Origin: an uncultured Flavobacteriales bacterium
GTDB taxonomy: Bacteria > Bacteroidota > Bacteroidia > Flavobacteriales_G > Salibacteraceae
Assembly (NCBI GenBank): GCA_943788725.1
Contig: CALSRJ010000001.1
Location: forward strand, 804,861 to 868,860
Direction: 5' to 3'
Length of the DNA stretch: 64,000 nt
Positions 27,689 to 35,975 of this stretch are shown piece by piece. Both the position numbers and the translations under genes were made by a program. The notes beneath the pieces were generated by a model. That model saw only the letters and a program-made list of their open reading frames with translations, ran no database searches and was not told the DNA's origin. The number at the start of each line of letters is the position of its first letter. Positions within the stretch are counted from its first letter, which is position 1.

Positions 27689-28147
27689 TTATTTTTTTCT
27701 GAGGATCAAAGAAAGGACTGCTGAAGTGATGATGGCGATGAATAAAAATCCCATGCATTCCATGAAAATCAAGGATAGCACCCATTTCACAATGGGAACT
27801 CCTTCCGGAACGCCCTGTAAAAACGATTCCTTAAAGACGAACATCAGCAGACCCGTGACCAACGTTGTGAGTACAAGTGCATTAAAAGCGCTTAAAAAGG
27901 CAAAGCGAAAAGGAAAAAATGCCTTGTTTTTGGCTTTGAGAGAATAAATGATCAAAAAACTACCTACTGCCGCTACCCCTATCCATCTCCACAGAGAGGA
28001 AAGTTCGGACAGGTAGACGTATTGCAATAGGATAGCGTAAAAGGAAACCAAACCAAGCGGGATTCCGTATCTCAAGGAGTCGATCACGACGCAAGGATAA
28101 TCAAGAATTCTGCAAAACAAGGTGGGATACACCTTCCGCAAAGGCAT
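27689..28147 (-). CDS. Small four-helix membrane protein, possibly DUF4199-like
   Basis: About 152 residues from the ATG at 28147 (MPLRKVYPTLFC). The longer frame runs into the divergent gene and is rejected. Four hydrophobic helices are visible (IPLGLVSFYAILLQYVYL; WIGVAAVGSFLIIYSL; FLSAFNALVLTTLVTGLLMF; WVLSLIFMECMGFLFIAII). The YSLKAKNK loop after helix 2 and FRFAFLSAFNALV after it resemble the DUF4199 layout, but identity is too weak to be firm. It is coupled to the LOG gene with a 2-bp gap. Confidence 0.6.
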   Translation of the reverse strand: MPLRKVYPTLFCRILDYPCVVIDSLRYGIPLGLVSFYAILLQYVYLSELSSLWRWIGVAAVGSFLIIYSLKAKNKAFFPFRFAFLSAFNALVLTTLVTGLLMFVFKESFLQGVPEGVPIVKWVLSLIFMECMGFLFIAIITSAVLSLILRKK

Positions 28148-28213
28148 TTTGTCAGAATTCAGATATTCGCGCCTAACTATCGGACGCAGTCCGTCGTCTA
28201 CAAGGACGAAAGC

Positions 28214-29203
28214 ATGAAGAAGAAGCACTATATATTGGTATGGCTGGTGATGGGGATTGTACTCATGGCAGGGTGTAAGAAGAACAATGAACCTCTTGCT
28301 ACACCGCCTGAGGATCAAGTTGAAGTGCCAGAAACAGAAGGGGTCGTATATGCCTCCAATGCGAGTTCCAGTTTTGAAATCTGGAGGTTAGAAGGCGAAT
28401 CTAGCCAGCAATTGACTCATTTCAACGATTCAGATGCATGGTGGCCGCGGTATTCTTCCGAGAATGCATCCATTTTATTTTACTCCTCTAAAGGAACAAG
28501 GGACCTCAACGATTACACGTCGGCTGACTTGAACGTCATGGATGCTGATGGAAGCAACGTCAAGATCATCATAGCTACTGGTGCCAATGGCTGGGAGCAG
28601 CAAGGATTGGCCAACTGGTCTAACGACGGCGAGCGCATTGTAGTGGCTGCCGAGGATCCGGCCATTGGAAGATGGCAGATCTACGTATGTGATCTGGATG
28701 GTCAAAACCCCACACGCATTTCAACCCGCAGCGGGGTTGATTACCTGGATCCAATATTTGATTTAGACGACCAATCGATACTGTGCGTCACCGTACCGGA
28801 AGGCGAGTCTAACACCGAAAGCAATTATGAAGTAATTCGATTGCACATCGCTGATGGCTTAGAGGAGCGCTTGACGAACAATGGAAGAAGAGATCAACAC
28901 CCGGCTATTTCACCGGATGGTGAGACGGTAGTATACGAAAGCCTGATCGATCCAGAATACTTGTCGATTGGCAAGTGGGCCCTGATGGAACTCACCCTTT
29001 CCAGCGGCAATGAAAGCACGCTGCTTGACAACGACCACATCAATCTCTTTCCTCGCTATTCAAAAGACGGTGAGTACGTTATTTACACCCGTCTAAACGT
29101 AGAATCTTTCGCAATGACCGTTGGTCGTGTCAATCGCTCTTCTGGCGAATCTAAACTGCTGGTTTCTGAAGAGTTTCAGTGCATGAATGGCGACCCTTAC
29201 TAG
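28214..29203 (+). CDS. TolB-like beta-propeller lipoprotein (PD40 repeats)
   Basis: 329 residues. A lipoprotein signal ends in VLMAGCKKNN. The rest is a beta propeller of PD40-type repeats: VYASNASSSFEIWRLEGES, WPRYSSENASILFYSSKG, WSNDGERIVVAAED, HPAISPDGETVVYES and FPRYSKDGEYVIYTR. Such proteins resemble TolB and DPP-type propellers and usually scaffold envelope complexes. No TolB N-terminal domain or protease domain is present. It is divergent from the membrane protein gene. Confidence 0.8.
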   Translation: MKKKHYILVWLVMGIVLMAGCKKNNEPLATPPEDQVEVPETEGVVYASNASSSFEIWRLEGESSQQLTHFNDSDAWWPRYSSENASILFYSSKGTRDLNDYTSADLNVMDADGSNVKIIIATGANGWEQQGLANWSNDGERIVVAAEDPAIGRWQIYVCDLDGQNPTRISTRSGVDYLDPIFDLDDQSILCVTVPEGESNTESNYEVIRLHIADGLEERLTNNGRRDQHPAISPDGETVVYESLIDPEYLSIGKWALMELTLSSGNESTLLDNDHINLFPRYSKDGEYVIYTRLNVESFAMTVGRVNRSSGESKLLVSEEFQCMNGDPY

Positions 29204-29253
29204 TCGTTCTCCTTCAGCGGTCATTTTCCGTTCCTTTTCAAGAAAAAATCACG

Positions 29254-29261
29254 TAGGTTTG
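29254..29261 (+). promoter_or_regulatory. -7 promoter element (TAGGTTTG) for clpP
   Basis: TAGGTTTG matches TAnnTTTG, 23 bp before the ATG at 29285. Confidence 0.5.
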
Positions 29262-29284
29262 GGTCCAAATAATGCGAGCATTCC

Positions 29285-29881
29285 ATGATGGACTTAAGAA
29301 TGGCAGATAAGAAAGAAGAAGGAAAGGATAAGAAATCCGAGCAGTCAATGATCAGTGAGAAATTCCTGGAGAAACGTCTCGTATTTCTTTGGGGAGGTGT
29401 AGACGATGATTCTGCCAAGCACGTCATCAACCGCTTGCTCTACCTAGAGAGTGAAAAACCTGGTGAGCCCATCGATTTTTACATCAACTCTCCCGGTGGA
29501 TATGTAACCTCAGGATTGGCCATTTACGACACCATGCAAATGATTTCTTCTCCCGTGCACACCATCTGTATGGGACTTGCAGCTTCAATGGGATCCATTT
29601 TGCTTTCCGGAGGAGAAAAAGGCCATCGCAAGATCTTCAGTCACGGTCGAGTAATGATTCACCAACCCAGCTTAGGAGGCTTTCAAGGCACGGCGAGCGA
29701 TATTGAAATCCAGACAAAGGAAATCATCAAGACCAAAGAACTCAGCGCACACATCCTAGCGGATAATTGCGGACAAAAGTTTGACAAAGTGATGAAGGAC
29801 TTTAATCGAGATCATTGGCTCAATGCTGAAGAATCCATCAAGTATGGGATTGTGGACGGTGTTCAATCCACATTCAAGTAA
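29285..29881 (+). CDS. clpP: ATP-dependent Clp protease proteolytic subunit
   Basis: 198 residues. The serine-protease triad is visible: the nucleophile in GLAASMGSILLS, histidine in GRVMIHQPSLGG and the aspartate region in KDFNRDHWLNAEESIKYG. FYINSPGGYVTSGLAIYDTMQ is the family oxyanion-hole segment. It degrades unfolded or tagged proteins with ClpX or ClpA/C ATPases, which are not in this window. The N-terminal ~25 residues are charged, and an in-frame ATG at 29300 could be the real start. It lies upstream of the response-regulator gene, possibly co-transcribed. Confidence 0.95.
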   Translation: MMDLRMADKKEEGKDKKSEQSMISEKFLEKRLVFLWGGVDDDSAKHVINRLLYLESEKPGEPIDFYINSPGGYVTSGLAIYDTMQMISSPVHTICMGLAASMGSILLSGGEKGHRKIFSHGRVMIHQPSLGGFQGTASDIEIQTKEIIKTKELSAHILADNCGQKFDKVMKDFNRDHWLNAEESIKYGIVDGVQSTFK

Positions 29882-29905
29882 GAATTACCTACTAAACCTA
29901 TTTGC

Positions 29906-30297
29906 ATGAAAGTCTGTGTGATCGATGACGACGATATCTATCAGTTTTTACTGAAGAAAGAACTGAAGCACACAAATTTGGTGGATCGTGTCAATGTCTT
30001 CACCGACGGCCAAAAGGCAATCGATTATTTCTTAGACAATCGCCACAGCGAGAGTCACCTTCCCGATGTCATCTTTCTCGACATCAACATGCCCATCATG
30101 AATGGGTGGCAGTTTCTGGAAGAGTTTAAAAAGCTCAAAACGCGACTAAACAAGCATATACCATTTATTTGGTGAGTAGTTCTTTCGATGACCGAGACAT
30201 TTCAAGGTCTAAGGAATACGCAGAAGTCACCGACTACATCATAAAACCCGTGAAGAGGGCCAACCTGATTTCTGTATTGGAAGAGATCGCCGATTGA
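29906..30297 (+). pseudogene. Single-domain response regulator (CheY-like), interrupted by a 1-base deletion
   Basis: The first frame gives MKVCVIDDDDIYQFLLKKEL (acidic pocket near residues 8-11) and VIFLDINMPIMNGWQF with the phospho-acceptor Asp near 53, then stops at 30173-30175. Restoring one C at 30161-30162 continues it as PIYLVSSSFDDRD and ends with DYIIKPVKRANLISVLEEIAD, supplying the switch Ser and the conserved Lys, to a TGA at 30295. The corrected ~130-residue protein is a stand-alone receiver of the type common in Bacteroidota. No kinase is nearby. Assembly error is likely because every receiver motif is intact once corrected. Confidence 0.8.
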
Positions 30298-30321
30298 CCA
30301 CTTCCTTTTCGCCCATCACCC

Positions 30322-31233
30322 CTACCTTCCGCCATCGTTGATCCCACCGTACTTATTGGCATTGGCGGGGTCCACCGTTTCTAACAAGGTGATCAATTCG
30401 TTTTTCTCGCTGGCCTCTGCCTTTGTAAATAGTTTGATGATCTCATCGTTCTTTGCCGTATAGAACAGCCTTGTATTGAACGAATTCGGCTCCGCCTTGT
30501 GCACTTTCTGGGTGAGTTTTAGCGCCTCAAAAACGGCACTTCGTCCTTTCTGCACATTCTCACTCATCTGATCAAAGCCTTGACGATGGTACATGTAGAT
30601 ACAATCCCTCAAGGGCTTATAACGATCGTTCAGGTAATTCTGAACGAGCCAGTAACGATTGTTTCGCGAAGAAAAGGACAACCACCCTCCCTGCCCTGAC
30701 GTTTGCGCATTGCTCACAATCTGCTGGGCCTTTTGCCAATGCTCTTGGCCTCCGTATAATGCATACGAATCATTGTCCATGGCGAGGATGACGTATGCGT
30801 AATATCCAAGAATTGACGTCAATTCAGTCAAGTAGGCATTGGCGGAAAAATCGAGCACATCAAATTGGAGGTACTTGAACACTACGGATTCATCTTGGTA
30901 CCGAAAAAGAGGACTGGAATACGTGGATCCGTAGATGGGACGCGAAGACGAAATCTGAAAAGTCGCCTCGTAGGTGTCGGTTGAAATGCGTTTGTTGATT
31001 TGGATAAGGAGGCTGCAATCTATCCGCTCAGATGGGCGGTATTTGTCGTTGGTCCAACGCCTTGAATTCATGAATTCATAGACAGAACGCTGCATGGCTT
31101 CAAAGACCGTGTTGTCGTTTATCGCGATCTGCTGGCTGTTGATCTGCACTTGACAGTTCAGTTCTTGAGAAAGCGCCAAGAAGGGCATCCACAACATCAA
31201 AACCAACGTTCCTATGCGCAACCTTCTCTTCAT
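30322..31233 (-). CDS. DUF4835 family protein (PorD-like)
   Basis: About 303 residues with a signal peptide (ending FLALSQ). Family features are ELNCQVQINSQQI, FEAMQRSVYEFMNSRRWTND, IDCSLLIQI, TYEATFQISSSRPIYGS and a C-terminal NLYDPAN-like segment (LITLLETVDPANANKYGG). DUF4835 is Bacteroidota-specific, and some annotation sources call it the T9SS protein PorD. I treat that role as probable, not proven. It starts 1 bp after coaBC (ATG at 31233), the last gene of the bamD-rpoZ-coaBC operon, a conserved order in Flavobacteriia. Confidence 0.85.
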   Translation of the reverse strand: MKRRLRIGTLVLMLWMPFLALSQELNCQVQINSQQIAINDNTVFEAMQRSVYEFMNSRRWTNDKYRPSERIDCSLLIQINKRISTDTYEATFQISSSRPIYGSTYSSPLFRYQDESVVFKYLQFDVLDFSANAYLTELTSILGYYAYVILAMDNDSYALYGGQEHWQKAQQIVSNAQTSGQGGWLSFSSRNNRYWLVQNYLNDRYKPLRDCIYMYHRQGFDQMSENVQKGRSAVFEALKLTQKVHKAEPNSFNTRLFYTAKNDEIIKLFTKAEASEKNELITLLETVDPANANKYGGINDGGR

Positions 31234-31234
31234 C

Positions 31235-32428
31235 TTAGAGCATCCTTTCAATTTCATCCAATATATCTCCCGCGACTTCGGTCTTCAGTTTTAAAACTCC
31301 TTCCTTCACCTGGTCAGGAAAAACAAAGGTCACTTTGTTCGTGTCGGTTCCAAATCCTGCTCCTTCATCCCGAAGCGAATTCAAAACGAGCAAGTCTAGG
31401 TTTTTATTTTCCAATTTTCGCTGTGCATGCACCAACTCGTGGTCGGTCTCTAACGCGAATCCAACCAAGAGCTGCTTCGTTTTATTCGACCCGCAATGGG
31501 CAAGGATATCTTCCGTTTTCTCCAGCGCGATAGAAGCGAGATCAGCGGATTCTTTTTTCAATTTCTTGTCGGCAATCGATGCAGGGCGGTAGTCCGCTAC
31601 GGCCGCCGACATGATGAGCACATCTGCCTCCTGGAAGAGCAACGTAACCTTCTCGAACATGTCCTTTGCCGAAACAACATCGTATCGTTGCACCAATGGA
31701 TCGTGCTGCAAATGGGTAGGACCAGCTACTAAATGGACATCTGCGCCTCGATCTGCCGCTGCTTGGGCAAGGGAGAACCCCATTTTACCGGATGAATGGT
31801 TGCCGATGAAGCGCACCGGGTCAATCGCCTCGTAGGTGGGTCCTGCTGTGATGAGTATCCGTTTTCCTTTCAACTTGGATCGAGGATCAAAATGATCGGT
31901 GATGGCATCGCAAATCTCTTCCGGTTCCTGCATGCGTCCTTTACCGGTAAGTCCACTGGCCAATTCGCCTTCACCAAAAGGCAGAACATGCACTTGCTTC
32001 TCTTTGAGCGTGTCAATGTTTTGTTGGGTCGTCCAGTGGTCAGACATATCCAAATCCATGGCCGGTGCTATCATGATCGGACAGGTAGCGCTCAAATAGA
32101 CGGCCATCAGGAGGTTGTCACACTCTCCGCTGACCAGCTTTGACAATGTGTTGGCAGAACAGGGAGCAATGACCATTAGGTCGGCCCACTTTCCCAGTTC
32201 AACGTGGTTTGCCCACTCCCCAGTTTCCTCGTTTTCAACATAGGCGCTGTGCACGGGATGCTTAGAGAGGGTAGACAAGGTCAAGGGTGTCACAAAAGAC
32301 AAAGCCGATGGTGTGAGTACAACTCGCACATCGGCTCCAGCTTTGGTCAACACTCGAACGAGCGTTGCAGTTTTGTATGCTGCGATACTACCGGTGATTC
32401 CAAGCAGTATCTTCTTTCCCTTCAGCAT
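31235..32428 (-). CDS. coaBC: Bifunctional phosphopantothenoylcysteine synthetase/decarboxylase
   Basis: About 397 residues, the normal length. It makes 4'-phosphopantetheine for coenzyme A: CoaB ligates Cys to 4'-phosphopantothenate and CoaC decarboxylates the product. The N-terminal flavoprotein (CoaC) shows KILLGITGSIAAYKTATLVR, the active-site histidine region EWANHVELGKWADL, APCSANTLSK and the APAMDLDM motif. The CoaB half shows ILITAGPTYEAIDPVRFIGN, SSGKMGFSLA, ADVLIMSAAVADYRP and KKLKKES. The ATG at 32428 is used because the longer frame overlaps rpoZ and adds 46 unrelated residues. Confidence 0.96.
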   Translation of the reverse strand: MLKGKKILLGITGSIAAYKTATLVRVLTKAGADVRVVLTPSALSFVTPLTLSTLSKHPVHSAYVENEETGEWANHVELGKWADLMVIAPCSANTLSKLVSGECDNLLMAVYLSATCPIMIAPAMDLDMSDHWTTQQNIDTLKEKQVHVLPFGEGELASGLTGKGRMQEPEEICDAITDHFDPRSKLKGKRILITAGPTYEAIDPVRFIGNHSSGKMGFSLAQAAADRGADVHLVAGPTHLQHDPLVQRYDVVSAKDMFEKVTLLFQEADVLIMSAAVADYRPASIADKKLKKESADLASIALEKTEDILAHCGSNKTKQLLVGFALETDHELVHAQRKLENKNLDLLVLNSLRDEGAGFGTDTNKVTFVFPDQVKEGVLKLKTEVAGDILDEIERML

Positions 32429-32438
32429 GAGGGGTGTA

Positions 32439-32795
32439 TCAGGATTCTGTTTCTTCCGTTTTCTCCTCAACCTCTGGACGACGGAAATAAACCTTGTCTG
32501 ACAAGAATTCTTCCATGGCCAAGATGGAAGGCTTTGGCAAACGCTCGTACATCTTAGAGATCTCAATCTGCTCGCGGTTCTCGAAAATCTCTTCCAGGCT
32601 ATCGGTTACAGAAGCAAACTCTTGCAGCTTCGCATCAAGCTCCTGCTTGATCTGTGTGCTGATCTGGTTTGAACGCTTAGAAACGATGGTGATCGCCTCG
32701 TAGAGGTTACCACACTTCTTCTCCAGGTGCTCAACATCACGGGTAACTGCACTCGTAGGTGCTTCGTATCGTTGGTATTCTTTCAATAAATCCAT
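32439..32795 (-). CDS. rpoZ: DNA-directed RNA polymerase omega subunit (Bacteroidota type)
   Basis: 118 residues. VEHLEKKCGNLYEAITIVSKRSNQI is the omega fold with the conserved Asn-Tyr-Glu and S-K-R-A/S-xQ motif. The C-terminal extension with KPSILAMEEFLSDKVYFR is typical of Bacteroidota omega proteins. It helps assemble RNA polymerase. It lies 1 bp after bamD and 10 bp before coaBC, matching the usual gene order. Confidence 0.92.
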   Translation of the reverse strand: MDLLKEYQRYEAPTSAVTRDVEHLEKKCGNLYEAITIVSKRSNQISTQIKQELDAKLQEFASVTDSLEEIFENREQIEISKMYERLPKPSILAMEEFLSDKVYFRRPEVEEKTEETES

Positions 32796-32796
32796 A

Positions 32797-33603
32797 TCAG
32801 CTTATATTCTTTGTTTCTTGAAGTAACTCTGACAATTGAGTGTACAAATCTTCAGCTTCCTTGACAAATTTACTCTGTGGAAAACGGTCGACAAAAGTAA
32901 CGTATGCATCCATAGCCTCTTCAATTCTCTCTACTTTTTTGTCTTCTACACTATTGATCGCCAAGAGATAACCGCTCTTGAACTCCAAAAAGTAGCACTC
33001 CTCTCGGTAACGGCTGCTCGGATAGCTCTGGTTGAAGTTAGAGAAGGCGCGCTGCGCGGCCCTATACGTCTCCATTTTGTAGAACAAAATCGCGGCCTTG
33101 TATTCCTTCAGCTCCAATTTAAAACGAAGCTCATCCAACAAGGCATTGCAACTATCAATGCGCGCACTTTCAGGGTGATCTATGGCAAACAATTGCAGGG
33201 AACGTAAAGCGCGTTCCGTATCTGCTTGATCCAAAGACCATTTTGGCGACAGCATGTAGTTGCAATAAGCAGACAGGAACTGGGTTTCTTCCGCGTATTC
33301 AGAATTTGGGTAGCTGCGATAGAATTGGTTCAGTCGATGGCCTGCTAGAATGTAATCCTTCAGCTTGAAATCCGACTTCGCCTGATAATAGGCAATGCGC
33401 TCTCCTTTATCCGTTCCTCTGTAGACGATGTAAAGCTCTTCAAACAACGGATATGCACGGGTCACCTTGCCGTCCTTGTAATACTCAAGTGCTTTGTCGT
33501 ACTTGTACTGCATATCGTCACTTTTCAACACTTGACGGTATTCCGTGCAGCTTGAAAGTGCGATAGAGATCAACAAGAATGTCGTGAAGAATGCGCTTTT
33601 CAT
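32797..33603 (-). CDS. bamD: Outer-membrane protein assembly factor BamD
   Basis: 268 residues. The lipoprotein signal ends IALSSCTEYRQ. TPR-like repeats follow: ALEYYKDGKVTRAYPLFEEL, IAYYQAKSDFKLKDYILAGHRLNQFYRSYPNSEYAEE, AQRAFSNFNQSYPSSRYREECYFL and AYVTFVDRFPQSKF. BamD is the essential lipoprotein of the BAM complex that inserts beta-barrel proteins such as the many barrels encoded here. It is the first gene of the operon. Confidence 0.93.
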   Translation of the reverse strand: MKSAFFTTFLLISIALSSCTEYRQVLKSDDMQYKYDKALEYYKDGKVTRAYPLFEELYIVYRGTDKGERIAYYQAKSDFKLKDYILAGHRLNQFYRSYPNSEYAEETQFLSAYCNYMLSPKWSLDQADTERALRSLQLFAIDHPESARIDSCNALLDELRFKLELKEYKAAILFYKMETYRAAQRAFSNFNQSYPSSRYREECYFLEFKSGYLLAINSVEDKKVERIEEAMDAYVTFVDRFPQSKFVKEAEDLYTQLSELLQETKNIS

Positions 33604-33611
33604 GAAGCGTG

Positions 33612-33619
33612 CAAAATTA
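33612..33619 (-). promoter_or_regulatory. -7 promoter element (TAATTTTG) for bamD operon
   Basis: The minus strand reads TAATTTTG, matching TAnnTTTG, 8 bp from the bamD ATG. The predicted transcript would have almost no leader. Confidence 0.45.
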
Positions 33620-33697
33620 ATGGTCTGATTGAAATTGACGTGTTAATAAATGCTCACGTATACGGGCCTTTCAACTCAGTGGCGTACCATAGATTGC

Positions 33698-33705
33698 TAA
33701 CTTTG
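33698..33705 (+). promoter_or_regulatory. -7 promoter element (TAACTTTG) for the oxoamine synthase
   Basis: TAACTTTG matches TAnnTTTG, 33 bp before the ATG at 33739 and divergent from the bamD promoter. Confidence 0.55.
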
Positions 33706-33738
33706 CGCTAAAATAAGCGCTAAACCAAATCTCTATAT

Positions 33739-34983
33739 ATGAAGGATATTTTTGAGAAAATCCGGGAGAACCGTGGACCTTTAGGACAGTACAGTCAAGT
33801 GGGCCATGGATACTTCTTCTTTCCCAAACTGGAAGGTCCTATATCGAACAAGATGATCTTCAGAGACAAAGAGGTCTTGACGTGGAGTTTGAACAACTAC
33901 CTCGGCCTTGCCAATCATCCTGAAGTACGAAAAGCGGATGCCGACGCAGCTGCCGAATGGGGCCTTGCCTATCCAATGGGAGCCCGGATGATGTCAGGAA
34001 ACTCAAACTATCACGAACAACTCGAATCCGAACTTTCCTCTTACGTAGGAAAAGAAGACACCATTCTTCTCAATTACGGCTACCAAGGCATGTCTTCGAC
34101 GATCGATGCATTGGTCGATCGAAATGACGTGATTGTGTACGACAGCGAATCCCATGCGTGCATCATGGATGGGATGAGAATGCACGTTGGTAAGCGATTC
34201 GTTTACCAGCACAACGACATGAATAGCCTGAAGGTTCAATTGGAGCGGGCTACCAAATTGGTTGCCAATACATCAGGTGGTATCCTCGTCATTACGGAAG
34301 GTGTATTCGGCATGGCTGGAGACCAAGGAAGACTCAAGGATATCGTTGACCTCAAGGCAGACTACAATTTCCGCCTCTTTGTGGATGACGCGCACGGTAT
34401 CGGCACCATGGGACCTACAGGAGCTGGTACTGGTGAGGAGCAAGGCTGTATGGATGGCATCGATGTATACTTCGGAACTTTTGCGAAGTCTTTTGCCTTG
34501 ATCGGCGGATTCATCTCAAGCGAGGAGAAGATCATTGAGTACTTAAGGTACAACACTCGATCTCAAATCTTCGCCAAGTCGCTTCCAATGCCTTTGGTCA
34601 TCGGAGCCTTGAAACGACTCGAGCTTATGCGAAACGATCCTTCGCACAAGGAGAATCTCTGGAAGATTGTTCGTTCCCTCCAAAGCAAACTGTTGGACAA
34701 TGGATTCAACCTCGGCCGCACCAATTCACCAGTAACCCCCGTCTTTTTAAGCGGCGGACCGTTTGAAGCAGCCAATGTAATCCTCGACCTAAGGGAAAAC
34801 CACGGCATTTTCTGCTCCATGGTGATTTACCCAGTGGTTCCAAAGGATACGATCATGCTTCGCTTGATCCCAACTGCGGTGCACACAGAAGAGGACGTGA
34901 ACTACACCATCGAGATCTTCAAAAATGTGAAGGACAAACTCGAAAATGGACATTACGCGAAGGACAAGATCGTTTACGCTTAA
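33739..34983 (+). CDS. PLP-dependent alpha-oxoamine synthase (serine palmitoyltransferase or cysteate acyltransferase type)
   Basis: 414 residues of the fold-type I aminotransferase class II. LTWSLNNYLGLANHPEV is the family N-terminal motif. YDSESHACIMDGMRM contains the PLP-stacking histidine, LFVDDAHGIGTMGPTGAG the PLP-binding Asp-x-x-His, and VYFGTFAKSFALIGGF the Schiff-base lysine near residue 247. The enzyme condenses an amino acid with an acyl thioester. In Bacteroidota two close relatives exist: serine palmitoyltransferase (sphingolipids) and cysteate acyltransferase (sulfonolipids such as capnine). Sequence alone does not decide between them for me. It is monocistronic, with its own promoter and terminator. 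8-amino-7-oxononanoate synthase is a less likely alternative. Confidence 0.8.
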   Translation: MKDIFEKIRENRGPLGQYSQVGHGYFFFPKLEGPISNKMIFRDKEVLTWSLNNYLGLANHPEVRKADADAAAEWGLAYPMGARMMSGNSNYHEQLESELSSYVGKEDTILLNYGYQGMSSTIDALVDRNDVIVYDSESHACIMDGMRMHVGKRFVYQHNDMNSLKVQLERATKLVANTSGGILVITEGVFGMAGDQGRLKDIVDLKADYNFRLFVDDAHGIGTMGPTGAGTGEEQGCMDGIDVYFGTFAKSFALIGGFISSEEKIIEYLRYNTRSQIFAKSLPMPLVIGALKRLELMRNDPSHKENLWKIVRSLQSKLLDNGFNLGRTNSPVTPVFLSGGPFEAANVILDLRENHGIFCSMVIYPVVPKDTIMLRLIPTAVHTEEDVNYTIEIFKNVKDKLENGHYAKDKIVYA

Positions 34984-35006
34984 TACTCCTAGAAACTATA
35001 TTTTTC

Positions 35007-35034
35007 GGGGCTGGTTTTAAACCGGCCCTTTTTA
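35007..35034 (+). terminator. Rho-independent terminator
   Basis: Stem GGGCTGG / CCGGCCC (one G-T pair) around TTTTAAA, followed by CTTTTTATTT, 24 bp after the oxoamine synthase stop. Confidence 0.8.
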
Positions 35035-35059
35035 TTTCTGTTACAACAACAAACAATAC

Positions 35060-35908
35060 ATGAACAAGATCTACACCACGATCGCAGCAGCGATCCTCAC
35101 CTTGGGACTCAACGCCCAGGATCTGCCTAAACCAAGTCCATCTGCCATGGTTGAGCAGACCGTAGGCTTAACGGATATTGCCGTTACCTACTCTCGTCCA
35201 GGAGTCAACGACCGCACCATTTGGGGTGAGCTTGTCCCCTATGATGAAGTATGGAGAGCAGGAGCCAACAAAGCGACGCTTTTCTCCATCAGTGCAGACA
35301 TCAAGATTGAAGGCAAAACACTAGCTAAAGGTGATTACTCGCTTTTCATCCTACCTAAGAAGGATGGCCTATGGACGTTGATCTGGAACAAAGAAACTGA
35401 GCTGTGGGGATCCGGTGACTACAAGGAAGAAAACGACGCATTGCGCATCGATGTGCCAGCTGAGGCCATTGAGTGTGGATCTGAGCGTCTGGAGTATCGC
35501 TTCATCGATGTGGACATGAGTACCGCACAGTTCGCAATGGATTGGGCTGGAAAGCGCGTTCAGGTAATGATCAGCGCCGACCCAACGGCACAAGTAAAGG
35601 CGAACATTGCCACAGCAATCGAGGAGTCGAAGGATGAAGATCTATGGCGTGTCTACCGCAATGCAGCGAGCTACGCCGAGGATAACAGCATGACGAAGGA
35701 AGGCCTTGAGTGGATTACCAAATCAGTGGAATTGAAAAACGACAACTGGTACAGCTATTGGGTTTATGCCAATTTGTTGGCTCAGAACAACGAGCTCAAG
35801 AAAGCCATTGAAATGGGAAAGAAATCGATCAAAATCGGAAAAGAAGGAGAGAACTTCAGCTACGAAGGACGTATCCAAGCCGATATCGACGCCTGGTCTA
35901 AGAAGTAA
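35060..35908 (+). CDS. DUF2911 family secreted protein with C-terminal TPR-like helices
   Basis: 282 residues with a signal peptide (ending LGLNAQ). The DUF2911 beta domain shows PKPSPSAMVEQTVGLTDIAV, YSRPGVNDRTIWGELVPYDE, VWRAGANKATLFSIS and GKTLAKGDYSLFILP. Residues ~185-282 are helical (ATAIEESKDEDLWRVYRN, ELKKAIEMGKKSIKIG). Function is unknown. It lies between two terminators and so is probably a single-gene transcript. Confidence 0.9.
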   Translation: MNKIYTTIAAAILTLGLNAQDLPKPSPSAMVEQTVGLTDIAVTYSRPGVNDRTIWGELVPYDEVWRAGANKATLFSISADIKIEGKTLAKGDYSLFILPKKDGLWTLIWNKETELWGSGDYKEENDALRIDVPAEAIECGSERLEYRFIDVDMSTAQFAMDWAGKRVQVMISADPTAQVKANIATAIEESKDEDLWRVYRNAASYAEDNSMTKEGLEWITKSVELKNDNWYSYWVYANLLAQNNELKKAIEMGKKSIKIGKEGENFSYEGRIQADIDAWSKK

Positions 35909-35923
35909 TCGCGCTTTACATCA

Positions 35924-35956
35924 TAAAAAAAGGGGATCGAATGATCCCCTTTTTTA
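35924..35956. terminator. Bidirectional terminator between DUF2911 and FKBP genes
   Basis: Stem AGGGGATC / GATCCCCT with flanking A7 and T6 runs, located between convergent genes. Confidence 0.9.
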
Positions 35957-35975
35957 TTGCCTTGTAGTGAACCAA

